Positions 7,626-14,266 of a DNA stretch of 23,663 nt are shown here, piece by piece. The DNA is taken from positions 1-23,663 of IMG/VR virus record IMGVR_UViG_3300022602_000433; one strand, given 5' to 3'. Source of the DNA: a virus. The translations under genes and the position numbers were made by a program. The notes beneath the pieces were generated by a model. That model was not told the origin of the DNA and did no database searches. It worked only from the letters and a program-made list of their open reading frames with translations. Position 1 is the first letter of the stretch; every line of letters begins with the position of its first letter.

Positions 7626-8484
7626 AGGCAGCATTGCCTCTAATGTCGTTTGTTGCAGCCCATGTAACATTACCACCACCAACAACGTAATATCCAGCAG
7701 CGCCGCCACCGCCACCATTGTTACTTGGTGCACCACTTTGACCAGGTCCACCACCTGTTCCGCCGTAACCGCCACCAGAAGGAGGTGGACCCCAACCACT
7801 GCCACCAGCAGATAGTGATCCAGGGTTTCCTGAATTTCTACCACCCGAACCTCCAGGTCCAGGGACATAGCCGCCTCCGCCGCCACCTGAACCTCCAGGA
7901 GCATATGCTGGTTTAGGACTACCATCAGCACCACCATTACCAGCGCCGCCGCCTCCGCCGCCACCCCAAATAGAACCATTGTTTGTTATTCTTGTTGGGT
8001 AGTTAACAAGTAATGCGTTACCACCAGCAGAACCAGAACCTCCATCTTGCGCACCACCACTACCACCAGCGCCTGTGATAACGCCGTTATTATACAGTTC
8101 TAAAATATCGCCGTTATTACCATTTAATGTAAGAGCATATGCACCAGTTGATGTCGAACCAAGAACTGTGCCGCTGTTAATTGTGATAGAGTTATATGTT
8201 CTACCAGCAACATAATTTCCGCCAGCAAGAGATATAGATTCAAGATTGTAAGTAGAATAATAACCATTCGAATCTAAACTACCACCAACAGAAACATTTG
8301 TTCTAGAATTACCATGGTAATTTGAAATAGGAGCTGGTGTTCCGCTGTTTATGTTTTGACCAGTGAAACCAGCTGCAGCCAGTTTTCTACCTTCAGCGTC
8401 ATCCAAACTATATTGATTTGTAAAGAATCTACCAAGTTCTGCATTTATTTGAGCAAAGCTTATACTGCCTGTTGGTAATGTCAT
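7624..8484 (-). CDS. Glycine-rich tail-tip adhesin (gp38-like candidate)
   Basis: The 286-aa protein starts MTLPTGSISFAQINAELGR, a common opening of phage tail proteins ('GSISFxQINxELG'). Residues about 60-120 look like short beta strands. From about 137 onwards it is dominated by glycine runs (GAGGSGGAQDGGSG, GGGGGGGAGNGG, GPPPSGGGYGGTGGG) separated by more ordinary segments. Glycine-rich motifs packing as polyglycine-II helices are known from the distal adhesin gp38 of T-even-related phages such as S16, encoded just downstream of the long tail fibre gene. Here the gene likewise directly follows an S74-chaperone fibre gene, with TAATG coupling at 8482-8486. Receptor binding at the fibre tip is therefore a reasonable inference. 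Homology to gp38 itself is not demonstrated. Confidence 0.7.
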   Translation of the reverse strand: MTLPTGSISFAQINAELGRFFTNQYSLDDAEGRKLAAAGFTGQNINSGTPAPISNYHGNSRTNVSVGGSLDSNGYYSTYNLESISLAGGNYVAGRTYNSITINSGTVLGSTSTGAYALTLNGNNGDILELYNNGVITGAGGSGGAQDGGSGSAGGNALLVNYPTRITNNGSIWGGGGGGGAGNGGADGSPKPAYAPGGSGGGGGGYVPGPGGSGGRNSGNPGSLSAGGSGWGPPPSGGGYGGTGGGPGQSGAPSNNGGGGGAAGYYVVGGGNVTWAATNDIRGNAA

Positions 8485-9479
8485 TAATTTGCTCCAGAAT
8501 TGACTTTTGCCTCGAGCTCTTTAATCGCTTCAATGAGAAGCGCGACTACACGATCGTACTTGACTGCTTTCGTTCCATCTTCACGAGTTGCAACGACTTC
8601 GGGAAGAACCTTTTCGATTTCCTGAGCGATTACACCAACGTCATGCTTACGAACAAAGTAACCATCTTCGCCGCCATTATTAGCAATGAATTCATCTGTC
8701 CAGTCAAACTCAACACCGCGAATAGCCTTGACTTTATCAAGAGCATTTGGTATAACAGAGACGTTCTCTTTTAAGCTTTCGTCAGAAGAATAGAAAGCAG
8801 TGATATTGTTAGTGGCACGAATTTCGCCAGTTGTACCAGATGCTGGTGTACCAACACCGAGTGAAGAAATTTGTGTTGTAACAGGTGTAGCCCAGTACAC
8901 ACCAGTTCCGTTTGATGTTAAAACTTGACCAGTTGAACCAACTGAAGCGTTGGCTGTGACAGTGCTACTGAAAACAACAGCCTGTGGAAAATTGATTGAA
9001 CTGTTTGAAGAATTGATCTGAACAAAGTCAGTCGTGTTGTTGTAATTGATATAAAAATTACCAGAAAGGTTAGTAACACGCCATGGATTAGATGAGGGAT
9101 AGGAAAGCCAAATGTTGTTACCAAAACGACCATTACCTGCAACATCAAGAGTATAAGCAGGAGTTGCTGTTCCTAAACCTAAGTTACCGTTAGCAGCATG
9201 ATAAGCTGCTGTACCAATCGTAACAGTGTTTGTTTGAGTTGAAATAGCATAAGCATTAACAAGAATCGAGTTTGCTGTAAATGTAGTGCCAACTGTATAG
9301 GAAGCTGCATTAACAACGCCTGTTGTATAAACGCCTGAAGAATTGGCTATTACAGAGGAACCGACCTGTAATGCCGCAGCATTCACAACACCTGTGGAAT
9401 AAGCGCCAGAACCATTGGCTACAAATGCGTTACTGTTAACGGCTAAATAATTTTTGACAACGAACGATAAGTCTGACAC
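8484..9479 (-). CDS. Tail fibre with C-terminal S74 intramolecular chaperone
   Basis: This is a 331-aa fibre protein. The N-terminal two thirds consist of short beta repeats (ANSSGVYTTGVVNAASYTVG and similar), a LGLGTATPAYTLDVAGNGRF segment, and a GSTGQVLTSNGTGVYW motif at about 181-196. From residue 231 the sequence is SSDESLKENVSVI, then IRGVEFDWTDEF, HDVGVIAQEIEKVLPEVV and a C-terminal helix KYDRVVALLIEAIKELEAKV. This is a classic Peptidase_S74 (endosialidase-type) chaperone, which trimerises the fibre and cleaves itself off before the serine of the SD motif. The start codon is GTG 9479, preceded by GGGGAG with 8-nt spacing; no better upstream start is present. An exact late-promoter box lies at 9513-9520. 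Confidence 0.88.
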   Translation of the reverse strand: MSDLSFVVKNYLAVNSNAFVANGSGAYSTGVVNAAALQVGSSVIANSSGVYTTGVVNAASYTVGTTFTANSILVNAYAISTQTNTVTIGTAAYHAANGNLGLGTATPAYTLDVAGNGRFGNNIWLSYPSSNPWRVTNLSGNFYINYNNTTDFVQINSSNSSINFPQAVVFSSTVTANASVGSTGQVLTSNGTGVYWATPVTTQISSLGVGTPASGTTGEIRATNNITAFYSSDESLKENVSVIPNALDKVKAIRGVEFDWTDEFIANNGGEDGYFVRKHDVGVIAQEIEKVLPEVVATREDGTKAVKYDRVVALLIEAIKELEAKVNSGAN

Positions 9480-9512
9480 GGATCACTCTCCCCTGTGTGC
9501 TTGAATTTTATC

Positions 9513-9520
9513 TATTTATA
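9513..9520 (-). promoter_or_regulatory. T4-type late promoter for the 331-aa fibre (TATAAATA)
   Basis: This is an exact match to TATAAATA on the minus strand within the divergent 53-nt gap between the fibre gene and the plus-strand Bug/TctC gene. It would give a leader of about 28 nt carrying the GGGGAG ribosome-binding site of the GTG-started fibre gene. On the plus strand the same bases contain TATAAT (9517-9522), but that lies too close to the plus-strand ATG (9533) to be a convincing -10 box for it. Confidence 0.68.
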
Positions 9521-9522
9521 AT

Positions 9523-9526
9523 GGAG
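9523..9526 (+). promoter_or_regulatory. Ribosome-binding site deciding the Bug/TctC start
   Basis: GGAG lies 6 nt before ATG 9533 and marks it as the start, in preference to the in-frame GTG 9497 or ATG 9521. Starting at 9533 also puts the signal peptide at the very N-terminus (MKRILLFLAFLLN). Confidence 0.7.
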
Positions 9527-9532
9527 CAAATT

Positions 9533-10495
9533 ATGAAAAGAATACTGTTATTTTTGGCTTTTTTATTGAATTGTAGCTTGACTTACGCCGACAACCTTAG
9601 TATAATTACTCCGTCCCCTGATGATAGCTATACGATTAATGCTCGAATACTAGCCAAGTATCTTACCAAACATCTACCGAATCATCCTGACGTAATAATC
9701 CAGTCAATGCCTGGAGCGCAGAGTCTTGTTGCTGCTAACTGGCTGTATAACATAGCCCCCAGAGATGGATCGGTAATCGCCACATTACAAAAAGAAATAC
9801 CTTTCGATGGACTACTGGGTGGAAAGGGAGTGCAGTTTGATCAAACCAAATTCACATGGCTAGGGTCAACTTCCGATGGACGAAAAGATGCTGTGATGCT
9901 CTGGGCGAATGAACCTAATTTTCGTGACGATTTTATTGTTGGCGCTGAATCTCCAACAGCTGGAAATATGGCTGTGTTTCTTAATAAAGTGATGGGAACC
10001 AAATTTAAAATTGTAACAGGTTATGAAACAACAGGCGCGAATCGATTAGCGTTTGAGCGAAAAGAAACAGATGCCGTCATTTATAGTTTGGCTGGAGTTA
10101 AAACACAGAAACCAGATTGGCTCAATCCCGATTCTGCGATCAAACCATTCCTTCAATTCGGTAATGGAACAAATAGATTACCTGAATACTCAGATATTCC
10201 TACGCTAGAAGAAAAAGTAGATAGCAATTACTATCAATTGATCGAGGCTTTTGAAACGCAATTTATTTTACTCCGCCCGTTCTTAGCTCCGCCGAATCTA
10301 CCAACCGATAAAGTTACTGAACTACGCAGAGGATTAGAAGCAGCAGCAAATGATTCAGATTACATAGCCGAAGCAAAGAAAGCTAGAATCGATGTTAATT
10401 TTATACAAGGTGAAAGAGCTGAGATGATTGTTGACTTTCAATCAAGAACAGCTCAAAAAATTATAAACCAGCTGAAAGAAATATATCATGATTGA
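9533..10495 (+). CDS. Bug/TctC-family periplasmic solute-binding protein (phage-encoded)
   Basis: The 320-aa protein has a typical Sec signal peptide: basic MKR, hydrophobic ILLFLAFLLN, then SLTYA as a probable signal peptidase I site near residue 19. The mature part follows the TctC-like subfamily well: ARILAKYLTKHLPNHPDVII, MPGAQSLVAANWLYNIAPRD, GLLGGKGVQFDQTKFTWLGS, LNKVMGTKFKIVTGY, and C-terminal RPFLAPPNLPTDKVTELRRG. This family binds carboxylates and similar solutes for tripartite tricarboxylate transporters (TctABC). No membrane subunits lie in the window, so it would have to work with host TctAB or have another role. It is on the strand opposite to the late genes and heads a three-gene island. 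Family assignment is firm; substrate is unknown. Alternative starts at 9497 and 9521 are less likely. Confidence 0.87.
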   Translation: MKRILLFLAFLLNCSLTYADNLSIITPSPDDSYTINARILAKYLTKHLPNHPDVIIQSMPGAQSLVAANWLYNIAPRDGSVIATLQKEIPFDGLLGGKGVQFDQTKFTWLGSTSDGRKDAVMLWANEPNFRDDFIVGAESPTAGNMAVFLNKVMGTKFKIVTGYETTGANRLAFERKETDAVIYSLAGVKTQKPDWLNPDSAIKPFLQFGNGTNRLPEYSDIPTLEEKVDSNYYQLIEAFETQFILLRPFLAPPNLPTDKVTELRRGLEAAANDSDYIAEAKKARIDVNFIQGERAEMIVDFQSRTAQKIINQLKEIYHD

Positions 10496-11177
10496 ACATA
10501 AACTGTTTCCTACGCTTGTTACAGAACATCTCTATCCTGACCATGCAGAATTTAAGAAAAAGTTTGCTAAGAACATATTCAAACATATGACACCAGAAGG
10601 ATACTCGAGCGAGCTAACGAACCATGTAACATTACACCACGAAAAAGCTTTTGAGCCATTGTTTAAATTTGCCACAGAAGCAGCGAAAAAGCATTGCGAA
10701 CGATTGCATATTGATACAGAAAAATTTGACTTTAACATAATTAAAACTTGGATGAATATAAAAAAGAGCGCCGAAACACCAAAGCACATGCATGGGGATG
10801 CGCATATCTCATTTTCATACTATGTTAATATGCCACCAAATTTTGCTTGGCCAATACGTTTTTACAACTATGACAATCGACACGAACCATATCCAGGATC
10901 TATTGTACATAATAATACCAGTGGTATTTGGGATGAATTGAACTCTGGAAGTTGGCAATTTGTACCTAGTGAAGGTAGTCTTTTTGTTTTTCCATCTAAC
11001 CTTGTTCATGATACAGTTGGTAATACATCATGGAATATTCTTGAGCAGGGTGTAACAAAACAATCATTGATGGATTATCGCCATTGTTTAGCAGGTGATA
11101 TTCTTATGACTTACAAAAAGAAAACACCAAGTCACCTTGGCGTACAACCAGTATCAAATTGGAGGAATTTCGAATGA
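10488..11177 (+). CDS. Putative 2OG-Fe(II) oxygenase, type 1
   Basis: The product is 229 aa. The opening HKLFPTLVTEHLYPDH resembles the 'LFPTPV' start of the phage and bacterial putative 2OG-Fe(II) oxygenase family (TIGR02466-like). A double-stranded beta-helix core follows: FNIIKTWMNIKKS, then KHMHGDAHISFSYYVNMP with a possible H102-x-D104 metal pair, and PSEGSLFVFPSNLVHDTVGN with the distal His174. Together these could supply the 2-His-1-carboxylate iron site. Such enzymes hydroxylate a substrate using 2-oxoglutarate and O2; the substrate cannot be told from sequence. The gene overlaps the Bug/TctC gene by 8 nt and the next oxygenase by ATGA, so all three are coupled. Related genes are frequent in T4-like aquatic phages. 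Confidence 0.75.
   Translation: MIEHKLFPTLVTEHLYPDHAEFKKKFAKNIFKHMTPEGYSSELTNHVTLHHEKAFEPLFKFATEAAKKHCERLHIDTEKFDFNIIKTWMNIKKSAETPKHMHGDAHISFSYYVNMPPNFAWPIRFYNYDNRHEPYPGSIVHNNTSGIWDELNSGSWQFVPSEGSLFVFPSNLVHDTVGNTSWNILEQGVTKQSLMDYRHCLAGDILMTYKKKTPSHLGVQPVSNWRNFE
11161..11165 (+). promoter_or_regulatory. Ribosome-binding site of the second oxygenase gene
   Basis: GGAGG lies 8 nt before ATG 11174. It decides the start in favour of ATG 11174 over the in-frame TTG 11159, which lies upstream of this site. The ATG overlaps the preceding gene's stop as ATGA. Confidence 0.75.
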
Positions 11178-11755
11178 TATATAATGATCCATTTGAACGT
11201 GAAGTGATTACCTATCCTTATGTTTGGCAAGATAATATCTTTAGCGAACAAGAATTAAAAACGATAATTGATTATTGTGATTCAAAAGGAACGCAAGAAG
11301 CTACGACATTTGCTGGACTACAGCCTGACCTACGTAAATCAGAAATAAAATTCCATCAAAGAAACATTGACAATGGCTGGATATTTGACAGATTGAATAC
11401 GTTGATCGAATTCATTAATGAAAAATACTATCGATTTGATCTAAATGGATACAACTATTTTCAGTATACAAAATACAATAAAACAGGTAAATATGGCTGG
11501 CACATGGACACGCATTTGGGCGCTGATAATAGAGATCAAACTCGTAAGCTGTCCTTATCCATACAACTCAATGATGACTATACTGGTGGAGAGTTTATGA
11601 TCAATGAAGGTGAAGAAAAGAAAGCTTTTACTGTACCAATGAAAAAAGGAAGAGCTGTTTTATTCCCTTCCTTTTTGATTCATCGTGTTTCGCCAATTAA
11701 AAAAGGCATTCGTAAGTCTTTGGTTGTTTGGGTTCAAGGTCCAAAGTTTCGTTAA
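11174..11755 (+). CDS. Putative 2OG-Fe(II) oxygenase, prolyl-hydroxylase/PiuC-like
   Basis: The 193-aa protein has the prolyl 4-hydroxylase-type fold signature: YGWHMDTHLG with iron ligands H110 and D112, then RKLSLSIQLNDDYTGGEF, then AVLFPSFLIHRVSPI with distal His170 and GIRKSLVVWVQGP with R180 as probable 2OG carboxylate anchor. The spacing and the 'LS.siqLnd.Y.GGef' strand match the P4H/PiuC superfamily. Phage members are common, with substrates mostly unknown; protein (prolyl) or small-molecule hydroxylation are options. It is the last gene of the plus-strand island and ends in TAA 11753-11755, which overlaps the stop codon of the convergent minus-strand gene. All catalytic residues appear present. 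Confidence 0.83.
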   Translation: MIYNDPFEREVITYPYVWQDNIFSEQELKTIIDYCDSKGTQEATTFAGLQPDLRKSEIKFHQRNIDNGWIFDRLNTLIEFINEKYYRFDLNGYNYFQYTKYNKTGKYGWHMDTHLGADNRDQTRKLSLSIQLNDDYTGGEFMINEGEEKKAFTVPMKKGRAVLFPSFLIHRVSPIKKGIRKSLVVWVQGPKFR

Positions 11756-12168
11756 GTGTTAGAAGCCAAAGCGTTTGTTGTATGGATTAAAAACATTTGA
11801 CCATTAGAAAATTCAACGTATTTGGAAATAACAATTGTACTACCAACATTAGAAATGGAAGTCGTCGACGACTTCCATGCAGCTGTTTTGGCACCAATCA
11901 TAGCAAACATAGCATTGACATATTGATTGTTTGCATCTGATATACTTTTAGAAAACAACAAGGCATTTTTATCTGTGTCGATAGTGTATGTTTGATGCTG
12001 AGTGTTTTCATTATCCATAACACTAGTATAGCTATTACTCACATAGCCGTTTTGAACTAAAACGACATTGGTTTTGAACGCCTCAATAATTGCCTTTTCG
12101 CTATCAGTATAAGCTGGCAAAAATTGATCATTAGCTTGTTTAACTATTATTCTGTGAACTTTTGGCAT
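11752..12168 (-). CDS. Hypothetical protein, 138 aa, after the Bug/TctC gene
   Basis: I do not recognise this protein. It starts MPKVHRIIVKQANDQFLPAY, contains a possible helix (DSEKAIIEAF), then mostly beta-type Ser/Thr/Asn-rich sequence (VSNSYTSVMDNEN, STIVISKYVEFSNGQMFLI). It has no signal peptide or membrane segment. The composition and ISKYVEFSNGQMFLIHTTN ending are compatible with a small virion or tail protein rather than an enzyme, but that is a guess. It is the last gene of the long minus-strand run, preceded by GAGAG and a 9-nt gap. Its coding sequence carries a perfect 24-bp palindrome (11855-11878), and its stop codon shares TTAA with the converging oxygenase gene. Confidence 0.6.
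   Translation of the reverse strand: MPKVHRIIVKQANDQFLPAYTDSEKAIIEAFKTNVVLVQNGYVSNSYTSVMDNENTQHQTYTIDTDKNALLFSKSISDANNQYVNAMFAMIGAKTAAWKSSTTSISNVGSTIVISKYVEFSNGQMFLIHTTNALASNT
11855..11878. repeat. Perfect 24-bp palindrome inside a coding region
   Basis: The half-site ATGGAAGTCGTC is followed directly by its reverse complement, with no mismatch and no spacer. It is centred on GTCGAC between 11866 and 11867. The pairing stops at 11854/11879. As RNA it could fold into a hairpin of about 10 bp from either strand, and as DNA it could bind a symmetric dimer. It lies about 100 nt inside the minus-strand gene from the convergent junction. On the plus strand a TTTT run follows 7 nt after it, so a role as a terminator for the plus-strand island is possible but weak. 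Confidence 0.9.
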
Positions 12169-12177
12169 GTTTGCTCT

Positions 12178-13107
12178 CTAATGTTTGTCTCCATATACCT
12201 TATTTAGGTAACTCAACTCGTTTTTAACAGTTGCTTCTGTATCACTTGGATCCATACAATATGACATATATGGAGCTCTAAGTTCTGCTACTGTTTTAAA
12301 ATCAGGGCTAGCGCATGCTAATTTCATATCAGCCAAAAAGGTTTTAGCAAACTCTGGCTTTTCTTTGGGGATAGCAAATAACAGAATAGACTGCAGATTG
12401 AAGTCATTAAATCCGATTTCCTTACCTGTCGGCGCATCTGGAAAAGTTGTCATACGCGCATCCGAGGAAACAAGAATAGCTCTTAAACTTGTCATATCAG
12501 GTAATGTAAAAACAGTATAATCGATCTCTTTATTCTGAATAGCTAAAACAATTTCTGGTACTGTTTTATATTGTATCTCTTCGACTTTATCTTCTAGCCC
12601 ATAATGTTTTAAGAATATCTGATTCATCATTTTTGCGGCTGGAGCAACAAGAGTTCCGCCTTCATAGGACTTTGATCTACTCTTAATAAAAGCTACTAGA
12701 TCATCTACGTTTTTGATTGGCGAATTTGGCGCTACCAAAATACCAAGTGTGTTTTTACCGATTCCTGTGCTGAAGATAAAGTCATGATCGCGATCAATAC
12801 CAATATCTGGATTATTGATTCTGTTAAATGTTATTGTAGAAACGCCAGTAAAGAAAACAACATCCTGATTTTCTTTTGCTAATGCCTTTGCTCTTAAAGC
12901 AGCAGCATCACCAGAACCACCCATTGTAACAGCAAACTTATACTCGCGCTGGTTTTGAACTGTGTTAAGTATTTGTGTAATACCTATACCGATTTGACCG
13001 CCAGATCCTACAACTGGTAATGCGCTGACGATTTCAATCTGTTCGGCTGCCATGGCTGTTGTAGATAACAACAACGAGAGCGCGAGTATTTTAATTCCAT
13101 TTAACAT
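12178..13107 (-). CDS. Bug/TctC-family solute-binding protein, second subfamily
   Basis: The 309-aa protein has a Sec signal peptide (MLNGIKILALSLLLSTTAMA, cleavage likely after AMA at residue 20). The mature domain shows family hallmarks: GSGGQIGIGITQILN (the loop that normally grips the substrate carboxylate), LGILVAPNSPIKNVDDLVAF (120-140), and YKTVPEIVLAIQNKEIDYTV (180-199), corresponding to the usual 'YKG..pal.dLlgGqvDv' region. Two cysteines (C265, C284) near the C-terminus could form a periplasmic disulfide. It is only distantly similar to the plus-strand copy at 9533, so the phage carries two different subfamilies. It is coupled by a 17-nt overlap to the upstream PP-loop gene with AGGAG as ribosome-binding site. 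The substrate is unknown, and a host TctAB partner would be required for uptake. Confidence 0.82.
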   Translation of the reverse strand: MLNGIKILALSLLLSTTAMAAEQIEIVSALPVVGSGGQIGIGITQILNTVQNQREYKFAVTMGGSGDAAALRAKALAKENQDVVFFTGVSTITFNRINNPDIGIDRDHDFIFSTGIGKNTLGILVAPNSPIKNVDDLVAFIKSRSKSYEGGTLVAPAAKMMNQIFLKHYGLEDKVEEIQYKTVPEIVLAIQNKEIDYTVFTLPDMTSLRAILVSSDARMTTFPDAPTGKEIGFNDFNLQSILLFAIPKEKPEFAKTFLADMKLACASPDFKTVAELRAPYMSYCMDPSDTEATVKNELSYLNKVYGDKH

Positions 13108-14266
13108 TCAATTCTCCTATAATATATGAGTCAGTTGGAATATGATTCGATAGCATGTTTTTATTATCGATCTTTCTGTACTTGTTTAGATAGAAATTTT
13201 GTTGTTCCCTTAAAGCATCAGCGGCATTGTTTTTTTGTATCAAAGATACAAGCTTAATTTCTGGAGATATTTGTAAAGATTTTGGTGCGCTGAATAAACC
13301 AGAATGCCAATAGTAGTAAATATACTTAGTGTATTCTCTGGAGTAATTATGCATTGGTCCATGAGATCTAACATCTGGTTTTAATGGAGATTGATTAACA
13401 AAATTAAGATAAAGTTGTTTGTCATTTTCGAAAGCTTTCTTTAATACATGAGATTGTTTTATCGGTATAAGTGGAGCATCTTTACTCCAGAAGAAATTTT
13501 CAATTGTGTAAATTGGATCAATTTCGTTTTTACGAATAAGTTTGTCTCCAGTAAGAGCAGCATCATTAAAACTGAAAGTTAATTTTTTGTTTTTTACCTT
13601 TAAGTTTGGTTTTTCGACGCCACGAATAAACCCAGTTTTGTTCGTTTTTTTAATGTACAAATTATTATAATGATGTTGATAGAAATTTCTTGCGTATGGC
13701 GTCATTTGTATTACAAAACTAGCTTGTGTTCTTTTTCCATTAATTCCCATAAAAGTAAATTTGTTATTCAAAATATCATCAATAAGATTATGTGACATAT
13801 CGATGGAACTAATCTTAGTTTTTGGACTTAATTGTCTAACCTTTTCTAGTGTAGGAACACAAACCATTTCATATTCTAAAAATTGATTAACACCTTCAAT
13901 ATCTTTTAGAAAATTACGATCAAATCGAGCCATTGCTTTTTCGTAATGAATTACTTGTATTTCATCAATGAAGATGTTGTTTTCTAAAAATGTATAAAGT
14001 ATTTCGTGAGAGTCTGATCCTCCAGAATAACTGAGGATAAGGTAATCATAAGTGTCGCGAAGCTGTTGCGCTCTTTGTACATAAAGTTCTTTTAGAGAAA
14101 ATGGAGGCTCGACAGTCCAATCAATCGATCTAAAAACTTTTTCATTGAATTTAAAAACAACAGGCGGGCAGTCAATCTTATTGATTATAAAATTGTTCAT
14201 GTCATTCAGAGCTTCTTCTCGATCATAGTATATTTTATGATCGAATATATAATATCCGTTAATCAT
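13091..14266 (-). CDS. PP-loop ATPase-like protein A (asparagine-synthetase/QueC-type fold)
   Basis: The 391-aa protein carries the PP-loop nucleotide-binding motif SGGSDS at 81-86 in YDYLILSYSGGSDSHEIL, followed by NNIFIDEIQVIHYE. This is the HUP-domain signature of N-type ATP pyrophosphatases (asparagine synthetase B C-terminal domain, QueC, TilS, ThiI and relatives), which adenylate a carbonyl or carboxylate before attack by an amine, ammonia or sulfur. An N-terminal 50-residue extension (MINGYYIFDHKIYYDREEAL) and a long C-terminal region (about 200-390) do not match a named family I can recognise. There is no N-terminal glutaminase cysteine and no CxxC zinc cluster as in QueC. It is clearly paralogous to the gene at 15508-16545. 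It overlaps the neighbouring PP-loop gene by 8 nt. Confidence 0.72.
   Translation of the reverse strand: MINGYYIFDHKIYYDREEALNDMNNFIINKIDCPPVVFKFNEKVFRSIDWTVEPPFSLKELYVQRAQQLRDTYDYLILSYSGGSDSHEILYTFLENNIFIDEIQVIHYEKAMARFDRNFLKDIEGVNQFLEYEMVCVPTLEKVRQLSPKTKISSIDMSHNLIDDILNNKFTFMGINGKRTQASFVIQMTPYARNFYQHHYNNLYIKKTNKTGFIRGVEKPNLKVKNKKLTFSFNDAALTGDKLIRKNEIDPIYTIENFFWSKDAPLIPIKQSHVLKKAFENDKQLYLNFVNQSPLKPDVRSHGPMHNYSREYTKYIYYYWHSGLFSAPKSLQISPEIKLVSLIQKNNAADALREQQNFYLNKYRKIDNKNMLSNHIPTDSYIIGELNVKWN

Noticed and set aside
7611-7979. Val/Ala/Leu-rich frame of 122 codons within the glycine-rich adhesin gene
   Set aside because: It is the shifted reading of glycine codons (GGT/GGA giving Val, Ala, Glu); the same low-complexity artefact occurs at 17185-17514 and 21038-21271.
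9454-9482. Sigma70-type promoter for the plus-strand island (TTGACA at 9454-9459)
   Set aside because: A good -35 is present, but at 16-18 nt spacing the bases around 9476-9483 (cacgga) do not resemble a -10 box; the TATAAT at 9517-9522 is too far from it and too close to the ATG.
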